Assembly: GCA_012030715.1 (NCBI GenBank)
Contig: JAAUUJ010000024.1
Span: forward strand, 1 to 36,844
Direction of reading: 5' to 3'
Origin: Synechococcaceae cyanobacterium SM2_3_1
GTDB lineage: Bacteria > Cyanobacteriota > Cyanobacteriia > Thermostichales > Thermostichaceae
Length of the DNA stretch: 36,844 nt
Part shown: piece by piece, positions 30,656 to 36,844 of the stretch
Position numbering within the stretch: position 1 is the first letter of the stretch
Layout of the letters: the number at the start of each line of letters is the position of its first letter
Program-made: the position numbers and the translations under genes
Notes under the pieces: generated by a model
The model's database searches: none
What the model saw: the letters and a program-made list of their open reading frames with translations, nothing else
Told to the model about the DNA's origin: nothing

Positions 30656-30862
30656 ATGCACATCAGGAAATAAGAACCACCATAGCTCCAAGCCGATCAA
30701 GCTGAGCCCCGCAACCGTGACACCGATTTTGGCTGCCAGGGGTTGTTCAATCCGTGCAAAGGTCTGCCGCGCTTGGGATGAAGCAGCTCGGGAACTGCTT
30801 GGAATCAGCAACGCTAACAGGATCAATGCCAGCAGCGCTGGATGCAGAACGATCCGTTTCAT
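30632..30862 (-). CDS. Short membrane protein, probably a truncated cupredoxin-like copper-operon protein
   Basis: 76 residues. The N-terminus is a signal-like hydrophobic stretch ([17 protein letters not shown]), followed by [12 protein letters not shown] and a second hydrophobic segment ending [11 protein letters not shown], then only eleven more residues. From memory of cyanobacterial copper loci, the segment [13 protein letters not shown] precedes a periplasmic cupredoxin domain in longer proteins; that domain is absent here, and none of the other frames downstream supplies it because the hybrid kinase gene occupies the DNA. It starts inside the stop of the Cu-ATPase gene (ATGA overlap), so translation is coupled to it. 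The gene is real by context and composition; the family assignment is inference without a search. Confidence 0.6.
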   Translation of the reverse strand: MKRIVLHPALLALILLALLIPSSSRAASSQARQTFARIEQPLAAKIGVTVAGLSLIGLELWWFLFPDVHLGAGTTR

Positions 30863-33157
30863 CGGTGGGCTCCTTGAGGCTGAAATTGACGGAGTCGTAG
30901 AGCATTGGTGACAACAGAAACAGAACTCAAAGCCATGGCGGTTCCAGCGATCATGGGATTGAGCAACCAGCCAGTGAAGGGAAATAAGGCCCCAGCAGCA
31001 ATCGGGATGGCAGCGGTGTTGTAGATGTAGGCAAAAAAGAGATTCTGACGAATATTGGCCATCGTGGCCCGACTCAATTGGATCGCGGTTACGACTCCCA
31101 GCAGGTCTCCTGAGATCAGGGTGATATCACTGGCGGCGATGGCCACATCGGTTCCGGTCCCAATCGCAATTCCAACATCAGCACTCGCCAGAGCTGGAGC
31201 ATCATTGATCCCATCCCCCACCATGGCCACCACCTTTCCACGCCGCTGCAGGTCCTTGATGTGATCAGCTTTGGCTTCCGGACGAACTTCAGAAAGGATC
31301 TGGGTGATGCCCACCGCCTCCCCGATGGCAGCAGCAGTACGGGGATTGTCTCCAGTCAGCATGATCACCTCGATGCCCATCTTTTGTAAAGCAGCCACCG
31401 CTTCACGAGAACTGGGTTTGAGGGTGTCAGCAATGGCAATGATTCCCAGTAGATCCTGATGCACCCCCAGCCCCCACCACGGTTTTTCCCTCGGCCTCCA
31501 GATTCCTCCATTGGTTTTGGAGAGGATCCGTCCGGATCCCTTCCGCCTCCAACCACCGCCGGGTACCCACTCTCACCAGCCGTCCTTCCACTTCCGCCTG
31601 TGCTCCCTGTCCAGGCACCGCGACAAACTTCTGGGCATCCGGCAAACTCAGGTTCTGAACCTGAGCATGAGCCACAATCGCCGAGGCCAGAGGATGCTCC
31701 GAGTGCTGTTCAACCGCAGCGGCCCAGCGCAACACTTGCAGACGGTTCTGATTCGAGGCGATCATCTCGGTGACCTGCGGTTTACCCAGGGTCAGGGTCC
31801 CCGTTTTATCCAGGATCACGGTCTGGATCTTGTGGGCCAATTCCAGCCGATCTCCCCCCTTGATCAGCACCCCCAGTTCCGCCCCTTTGCCCGTGCCTAC
31901 CATGATCGAGGTGGGTGTGGCCAGACCTAAAGCGCAGGGACAGGCAATGATCAGCACGGCCACCATATTGATCAGCGCCAGCGTCAGATTTCCCATCCCG
32001 TTGAACCAAAGCACAAAAGTGAGAAGGGCAATGGCAATCACCACCGGCACAAACCATCCCGTTACCTGATCCGCTAATTGCTGAATCGGAGCTTTTGCCC
32101 CCTGAGCCTGTCGCACCAGTTGGATGATCTGAGCCAGAACCGTGTCGCGACCCACCCGTGTTGCCCGCAAAATAAAACTTCCCGTGCTGTTGAGGGTAGA
32201 TCCAATCACTTCATCCCCCACCTGCTTGAACACGGGCAAACTTTCCCCGGTGACCATGGCTTCATCCACCGCCGAACTGCCTGCCTCCACCACTCCATCC
32301 ACCGGGATCTTTTCCCCAGGACGCACACGGATCCGGTCCCCCAGCTGTACCTCCGCCACGGGAATATCCATCTCTTGACCGGAACGGATCACCCGCGCCG
32401 TCTTTGCCTGCAGCCCCATCAATTTTCGGATGGCCATCGAGGTTTGCCCCTTCGCCCGTTCCTCTAGCAAGCGCCCCAGCAGCACCATGGTGACCACCAC
32501 AGCCACCACCTCGTAATAGACATCGGGATGCAATCCCTGCTGGATCCAGGCTTCTGGAAAAAACGTGGGAAAAAGCGAGTAGCAAAATGCAGCCCCGATC
32601 CCCAGTGCCACCAGGGTATTCATATCAGCAGTACGGCGTTTAAAGGCCGACCAGGCTCCCAGAAAGAAAGATTGTCCCACCCACAAAAGCATCGGTGTGG
32701 TCAGGATCAATTGCGTGTAGGGATGAGCCAGCCAGGCGGGGATCCAGGAAAGAGACAGCCCCAACATCATGGGCAGGGCCCCGATCATCAGCAGCAGGGA
32801 AATCACCAGTCCCACCCCCACCTTTAGACTGAGAACCTGGGTATGTCGGGATTGAGAATCAAGGTCTTGAGACTGATCGACCCCGCTGTCGGTTGTGATC
32901 TCAGAAGCTGAGTATCCTGCTGCAGCTACTGCTGCCGAGATCTCACTGGTCTGCACCGATTCGGACAGCACCTGGACGGTTGCCTCTTCTGTTGCAAAAT
33001 TTACCGAGACCTGGATCACGCCAGGAACCTGCTGGATGGCCTTTTCAATCGCACGGGCACAGGCGGCACAGCTCATCCCCTCCAGTTTCAAGATCCGAGG
33101 AGGTGACACCTCCGGTGGACGGGCTCCAGAGGGATGTGGCTGCACTTGTTGAGTCAT
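30859..33157 (-). CDS. Copper-translocating P1B-type ATPase, CopA/PacS-like (one apparent frameshift)
   Basis: Membrane ATPase moving Cu(I). An N-terminal heavy-metal-associated domain carries GMSCAACA (Cys30, Cys33). Membrane helices follow, then the TGES actuator loop, the transmembrane metal site ACPCALG (~406-408), the phosphorylation site DKTGT (~449), SEHPLA, and in the second frame LTGDNPRT and [12 protein letters not shown], with two C-terminal helices. The frame breaks in the C5 runs near 31464-31475; removing one C joins [23 protein letters not shown]. Repaired length is about 765 residues. Cyanobacteria use such pumps for export or for loading thylakoid plastocyanin; the N-terminus looks more PacS-like than CtaA-like to me, but this is not decisive. 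The chaperone gene lies about 30 bases upstream in the same operon. Confidence 0.92.
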
Positions 33158-33186
33158 GATCAGTGCTCTCTTTGGATCGCAGTTGA

Positions 33187-33381
33187 TTAAGTGGGGGGAT
33201 AACCCGCGGCGGTCAGAGCTTGCCGCAGATCTGTCTCGGGGGTAGTGGAGACGATCAACACCTGTTTTGTGGTTGGATCCGCCTGCACTTCAGCGTTTGC
33301 ATCCAGGTCCCGCACAGTAGTGGTAACAGTTTCGACACAGGCACTACAGGCCAGTTTGGGAATCGTAAACTCCAGCGTCAT
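33187..33381 (-). CDS. Copper chaperone, Atx1 family
   Basis: A 64-residue heavy-metal-associated domain protein that binds Cu(I) and hands it to the N-terminal domain of the P-type ATPase. The metal site is ACSAC with Cys12 and Cys15. The rest ([27 protein letters not shown]) matches the cyanobacterial Atx1 pattern. In Synechocystis Atx1 a His near position 61 contributes to copper binding; here the equivalent place reads GYPP, a Tyr. The ATG at 33379-33381 is preferred over longer in-frame starts because GAGG sits 6 bases upstream and a well-formed promoter lies just before it. It is first in the operon with the Cu-ATPase and the short membrane protein. Confidence 0.92.
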   Translation of the reverse strand: MTLEFTIPKLACSACVETVTTTVRDLDANAEVQADPTTKQVLIVSTTPETDLRQALTAAGYPPT

Positions 33382-33411
33382 GTCTGCCTCGTTCCTGGAA
33401 CAGATGGTGTC

Positions 33412-33443
33412 AGCATAAACTCTCCAGTCAACTGGAGGGTCAA
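33412..33443 (-). promoter_or_regulatory. MerR-family-type promoter and operator of the copper operon
   Basis: On the minus strand a -35 TTGACC (33438-33443) and a -10 TATGCT (33412-33417) are separated by 20 bp. The spacer contains the perfect dyad CTCCAGT-TG-ACTGGAG (33422-33437). An over-long 19-20 bp spacer with a centred 7-2-7 dyad is the hallmark of promoters activated by MerR-family metal sensors (CueR, ZntR, CoaR). The expected transcript start leaves a leader of about 25 bases before the chaperone ATG at 33381. No MerR gene is visible in this window. The architecture is seen directly; the regulator and inducer are inferred. Confidence 0.75.
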
Positions 33444-33576
33444 CCCTGAGGGGATGCGAATTCGTTATCTTTTTAAGCTTTGATTTGGCCTGCAGGGAAC
33501 ACTGAACCCCCATCTCCGGCATCAGAGGGAACAAGCTAAGATTAGAGAGTTTATTTCATCATTGAGCAAAGCGGCT

Positions 33577-35388
33577 ATGACCGATGTGACTGTCTCCCGC
33601 ATTCGCAACTTTTCGATTATTGCCCACATTGATCATGGCAAAAGTACCCTGGCGGATCGTCTGTTGCAGATCACTGGAAGTGTTTCTTCTCGGGATATGA
33701 AACCCCAACTGCTGGACAGCATGGATCTGGAGCGGGAGCGGGGGATCACCATCAAGCTGCAGGCCGCACGCATGAACTATCGGGCCAAGGATGGGAATGA
33801 CTATATTCTTAACCTGATCGATACTCCGGGACATGTGGACTTTACCTACGAAGTCTCCCGCTCGTTGGCCGCCTGCGAAGGGGCACTGCTGGTGGTGGAT
33901 GCCTCTCAGGGGGTAGAAGCGCAAACGCTGGCCAATGTCTATCTGGCCCTGGAGCATGATCTAGAAATTATTCCCGTCATCAATAAGATTGATCTACCTA
34001 GTGCCGATCCAGAACGGGTGATGCGCGAGATTGAAGATGTGATTGGACTGGATTGCAGCGGTGCGATCCTGGCCTCCGCTAAAACCGGATTGGGGGTGGA
34101 GGAAATTTTAGAGGCTGTGGTCGAACGCGTTCCCCCGCCGCGACATACCCTTGAGGAACCCCTGCGCGCCCTGATCTTTGATAGCTACTACGATCCTTAC
34201 CGTGGAGTGATTGTCTTTATCCGTGTCATGGATGGACGGGTGAAAACCAAAGACAAAATTTCTCTCATGGCCAGTGGCCGCGAATATGAAATTGATGAGA
34301 TCGGGGTCTTAAAACCGGCTCAAACCCCTGTGGCAGAGCTGCGTGCAGGGGAGGTGGGCTATATTAACGCTGCCATTAGAGCCGTGGAACATGCTCGGGT
34401 TGGGGATACGATCACCCTGGTCAACCGCAAGGCTCCTAACCCTTTACCGGGCTATACAGAAGCCAAACCGATGGTTTTTTGTGGTTTATTCCCCACCAAT
34501 TCCGAGCAATATCCAGAACTCAAAGAGGCGCTGGAAAAGCTGAAGCTGAATGACGCTGCCCTCAACTTTGAACCGGAGGTCTCTGCGGCGATGGGCTTTG
34601 GTTTCCGCTGTGGCTTTCTGGGGTTGCTGCATATGGAAGTGGTGCAGGAGCGGCTGGAGCGAGAGTACAACCTGGATCTGATCATTACGGCCCCTTCGGT
34701 GGTCTTTATGGTTACCCTTCTGGATGGCACCGTGATCCGCGTGGATAACCCCAGTGATCTGCCCTCCCCCAACAACCGCCTCAAGATCGAGGAACCGATT
34801 GTCAAGATGGAGGTGATCCTGCCGGAATCATTTGTGGGCACCGTGATGGAGCTGTGTGAAACCAAACGCGGCACCTTTAAGGACATGCGCTACCTGGCCC
34901 AGAACCGCACCACCTTGGTGTACGAACTACCCCTGGCGGAGGTGGTGACCGATTTCTTTGATCAGCTCAAGTCCCGCACCCGTGGCTATGCCAGCATGGA
35001 CTATCAATTTCTGGGCTACCACGAAGACAAAATGGCCCGTCTGGATATCCTGATCAACGGGGAAGTGGTGGACTCCCTCTCGACGATTGTTCACCAGGAC
35101 AAAGCCTATCAGGTGGGACGATCCCTGGTGGCTAAGCTCAAGGAACTGATTCCTCGCCATCAGTTTGAAGTTCCCATCCAGGCGGCCATCGGCTCGAAAG
35201 TAATCGCGCGGGAAACGATCCCAGCCATGCGCAAAAACGTGCTGGCCAAATGCTATGGCGGTGATGTCTCCCGGAAACGCAAACTCCTGGAAAAGCAAAA
35301 AGAAGGGAAAAAACGCATGAAGTCGGTGGGAACCGTGGATGTGCCTCAAGAGGCCTTTATGGCTGTTCTCCGCCTCAACAATGAGTAA
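33577..35388 (+). CDS. lepA: Elongation factor 4 (LepA)
   Basis: Ribosome-associated GTPase, back-translocase or initiation-assisting factor of the EF-G family. GTP-binding motifs are AHIDHGKST (G1), DTPGHVDF (G3) and [13 protein letters not shown] (G4), followed by the domain II and III motifs [24 protein letters not shown]. The LepA-specific C-terminal domain ends in [24 protein letters not shown] and [10 protein letters not shown]. The length of about 603 residues is normal. The ATG at 33577 ([15 protein letters not shown]) is preferred over a TTG at 33562 because it matches cyanobacterial LepA starts. It is divergent from the copper operon. Confidence 0.97.
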   Translation: MTDVTVSRIRNFSIIAHIDHGKSTLADRLLQITGSVSSRDMKPQLLDSMDLERERGITIKLQAARMNYRAKDGNDYILNLIDTPGHVDFTYEVSRSLAACEGALLVVDASQGVEAQTLANVYLALEHDLEIIPVINKIDLPSADPERVMREIEDVIGLDCSGAILASAKTGLGVEEILEAVVERVPPPRHTLEEPLRALIFDSYYDPYRGVIVFIRVMDGRVKTKDKISLMASGREYEIDEIGVLKPAQTPVAELRAGEVGYINAAIRAVEHARVGDTITLVNRKAPNPLPGYTEAKPMVFCGLFPTNSEQYPELKEALEKLKLNDAALNFEPEVSAAMGFGFRCGFLGLLHMEVVQERLEREYNLDLIITAPSVVFMVTLLDGTVIRVDNPSDLPSPNNRLKIEEPIVKMEVILPESFVGTVMELCETKRGTFKDMRYLAQNRTTLVYELPLAEVVTDFFDQLKSRTRGYASMDYQFLGYHEDKMARLDILINGEVVDSLSTIVHQDKAYQVGRSLVAKLKELIPRHQFEVPIQAAIGSKVIARETIPAMRKNVLAKCYGGDVSRKRKLLEKQKEGKKRMKSVGTVDVPQEAFMAVLRLNNE

Positions 35389-35399
35389 TTAGATCTCCT

Positions 35400-36290
35400 T
35401 TAGACGCCCCGCTGCTGTTGCAAGTGCAGCTGATATTGCTTCTCCCGCTGCCGCTGTTCCTTTGTGGGAGTAAGGTGTTCAATGCAGTAGGGGCAACAGA
35501 TCCCTTCCCGATAGGCAGGGGTTAATTTCTCGGCTGCAGAAATGGGATGACCACAGCCACGGCAAACATCATAGGATCCCAATTCCAGACCATGCTGCAA
35601 AGTGACTCGCTCATCAAAAAGGAAGCATTCTCCCCACCAGAGACTCTCCTGTGCTGGGATCTTTTCCAGGTACTTAAGGATGCCGCCCCGCAGATGATAA
35701 ACCTCAGAAAACCCCTGCTGAATTAAATAGGCAGAGGCTTTCTCACAGCGGATCCCCCCGGTGCAGAACATGGCAATTTTGGGGTGTATGGCGGGATCTA
35801 GGTGCTGCTGCACGAAGCGAGGAAACTCCCTAAACGTTTGGGTCTCTGGGTTCAGTGCTCCCTGAAAAGACCCGATCCGCACCTCATAAATATTGCGGGT
35901 ATCAATCAAGCTGATCTCTGGATCCGTGATCAACGAGTTCCATGCTTGAGGATGAACATAGGTGCCCACACCCTGACTGGGATCCACCTGCGATAGCCCG
36001 AGGGTTACAATCTCAGATTTCAGGCGGACTTTTAGACGTCCGAAGGCAGGCTTAGAGGCAGTAGAGACCTTGACCTCAATGTCCGCAAATCGAGGATCTT
36101 GTCTTAAATCGGCAAGGAAAGCGGCAACCCGATCTGCAGATCCTGCCAGGGTGGCATTGATGCCTTCACGGGCCAATAGAATCGTTCCCGTGAGTCGCTG
36201 GCACTGACACTGGTCCTGCAAAGTGTTCTGAAGGGCCTGATAGTCCGGCAACGAAATAAATTTATAAAAGGTAACGACCTGCTGATCCAT
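35400..36290 (-). CDS. trhO: tRNA uridine(34) hydroxylase TrhO (rhodanese-related, YceA family)
   Basis: Oxygen-dependent enzyme hydroxylating U34 of certain tRNAs, a step toward (m)cmo5U-type wobble modifications. The N-terminal ferredoxin-like half contains GTILLAREGINATLAGS. The rhodanese half has SLIDTRNIYEVRIGSF and the active-site loop CTGGIRCEKAS (176-186). The C-terminal tail has two Cys pairs (CRGCGHP and CCPYC) likely to bind zinc, then a basic Gln-rich end. The length of 296 residues is typical. The ATG at 36288-36290 has a weak ribosome site. It ends 11 bases from the convergent lepA stop and is divergent from the tRNA gene. Confidence 0.93.
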   Translation of the reverse strand: MDQQVVTFYKFISLPDYQALQNTLQDQCQCQRLTGTILLAREGINATLAGSADRVAAFLADLRQDPRFADIEVKVSTASKPAFGRLKVRLKSEIVTLGLSQVDPSQGVGTYVHPQAWNSLITDPEISLIDTRNIYEVRIGSFQGALNPETQTFREFPRFVQQHLDPAIHPKIAMFCTGGIRCEKASAYLIQQGFSEVYHLRGGILKYLEKIPAQESLWWGECFLFDERVTLQHGLELGSYDVCRGCGHPISAAEKLTPAYREGICCPYCIEHLTPTKEQRQREKQYQLHLQQQRGV

Positions 36291-36369
36291 GCTGTTAGTT
36301 GTTAACTGACTTGTGTGCTATGATTATAGGCCGTTGACCAGAATCCTGCGGGGAGGGTCAATTCCGCTT

Positions 36370-36442
36370 GGGGGTTTAGCTCAGTTGGTAGAGCGCCTGC
36401 TTTGCAAGCAGGATGTCAGGAGTTCGAGTCTCCTAACCTCCA
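36370..36442 (+). tRNA. tRNA-Ala (anticodon TGC)
   Basis: 73 bases folding as a standard cloverleaf. The acceptor stem GGGGGTT pairs with AACCTCC (one G-T). The D-arm is GCTC..GAGC. The anticodon stem CCTGC/GCAGG holds the loop TTTGCAA with anticodon TGC at 36403-36405. The variable loop is short, the T-arm is AGGAG-TTCGAGT-CTCCT, and the discriminator is A at 36442. CCA is not encoded. The anticodon reads GCA-family alanine codons. Confidence 0.97.
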
Positions 36443-36719
36443 TTTTCTTTTGGGCTGCAAGTCTGAACCTTATTTGATCGACCCTTCCTGGAACGCTCAG
36501 GCGCACCGCTTCAATCGTTGGAGGGTTGGGAGCTTCAGTGGCAAGACAGGAATACAGTTAGACCCATTCCAAAAACATGCAGGTAAACCTTAACGGCCCA
36601 CCAATGTGAAGGTGGGCGCAGGTTATTTAGCACGGATTTCACATGCTTTCGCAGAGGGCCCTAGGCAATAACTCAAGAGCAATCAGTGAGTAATAATGGC
36701 CTACAAACTTATGATTGAG
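36443..36719. other. Intergenic region downstream of tRNA-Ala
   Basis: About 280 bases between the tRNA and the convergent cyAbrB gene. A GC-rich hairpin (GCCCACC 36596-36602 with GGTGGGC 36611-36617, loop of 8) could mark transcript ends, but neither strand has a T run after it. No credible coding region is seen. Confidence 0.4.
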
Positions 36720-36844
36720 CTAGGCATCCGCAGCCTCATTGGCAGTAACACGCTCGAGTTTTGATGTGCTTATAACCAAGTTTGATCTCCAGGATGTCGC
36801 CAGGTTTCAGCTTGGCCTTCTCAGTGTACGCTGATCCAATAATG
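36720..36844 (-). CDS. cyAbrB-type transcriptional regulator, C-terminus only (one apparent frameshift)
   Basis: Partial gene entering from the right edge. The visible frame reads IIGSAYTEKAKLKPGD, then ILEIKLGYKHIK, the highly conserved C-terminal AbrB-like domain of the cyanobacterial cyAbrB family, whose members regulate carbon/nitrogen balance and other processes. As given, the frame ends at 36736 with an odd tail TRACYCQ. Removing one base from the T4 run at 36759-36762 gives KHIKLERVTANEAADA with a stop at 36720-36722, much closer to normal family ends. The start and N-terminal half are outside the window. Confidence 0.75.

Noticed and set aside
36302..36324. TTAACT...TATGAT as promoter for tRNA-Ala
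   Set aside because: TATGAT is a fair -10, but no -35 hexamer lies at proper spacing.
36402..36593. 63-residue open frame starting in the tRNA
   Set aside because: Begins inside tRNA-Ala; no ribosome site and no protein-like features.
1..36844. CRISPR array, prophage or rRNA operon
   Set aside because: No regularly spaced repeats, phage structural genes or rRNA sequence seen on either strand.

Overview
The window is about 36.8 kb of chromosomal DNA from a cyanobacterium. The evidence is a cyanobacteriochrome-type GAF histidine kinase, a giant HstK-type Ser/Thr-His dual kinase, a cyAbrB-type regulator at the right edge, an Atx1-type copper chaperone beside a Cu(+)-ATPase, a HisI-HisE fusion and a DUF1997 protein. 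I cannot name the genus. The palindrome GGATCC is clearly over-represented, while classical HIP1 (GCGATCGC) was seen only once (18228-18235).

Layout. (1) 1-6111, minus strand: mreB (C-terminus cut by the window edge), asd, a DUF1997 protein, hisIE, and a membrane-anchored polysaccharide deacetylase fused to a phosphodiester-glycosidase-like domain. (2) 6112-6445: an intergenic gap holding a ~98 bp MITE-like element with perfect terminal inverted repeats and TA duplications. (3) 6503-16369, plus strand: a MacAB-type tripartite efflux set (adaptor, permease, ATPase), a PabB-PabC fusion, a J-domain protein, mraY and an alpha-glucan phosphorylase; an aldehyde dehydrogenase family gene follows (16387-18006). 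(4) 18159-30655: a signalling island with a GAF-GAF histidine kinase whose first GAF carries both cysteines of a DXCF cyanobacteriochrome, convergent with an operon of carotenoid oxygenase plus a ~1960-residue kinase, and divergent from a receiver protein coupled to a REC-HK-REC hybrid kinase. (5) 30632-33443, minus strand: a copper module (Atx1-like chaperone, Cu(+)-ATPase, short membrane protein) behind a promoter with MerR-family architecture. (6) 33577 to the end: lepA, trhO (minus), tRNA-Ala(TGC), and the 3' end of a cyAbrB gene (minus).

Sequence quality matters here. Eleven apparent single-base frameshifts break nine otherwise well conserved genes: mreB twice, DUF1997, the deacetylase, the ABC ATPase, pabBC, mraY twice, glgP, the Cu-ATPase and cyAbrB. 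Most lie in homopolymers and each is repaired by adding or removing one base. I read these genes as intact with sequencing or assembly errors rather than as pseudogenes, and report each as one CDS spanning the shift.

The most interesting content is the 18.2-30.7 kb island, which places a probable bilin light sensor, a carotenoid-cleaving enzyme and three kinases together. Next are the MerR-type copper promoter and the apparently truncated cupredoxin-like protein at the end of the copper operon.
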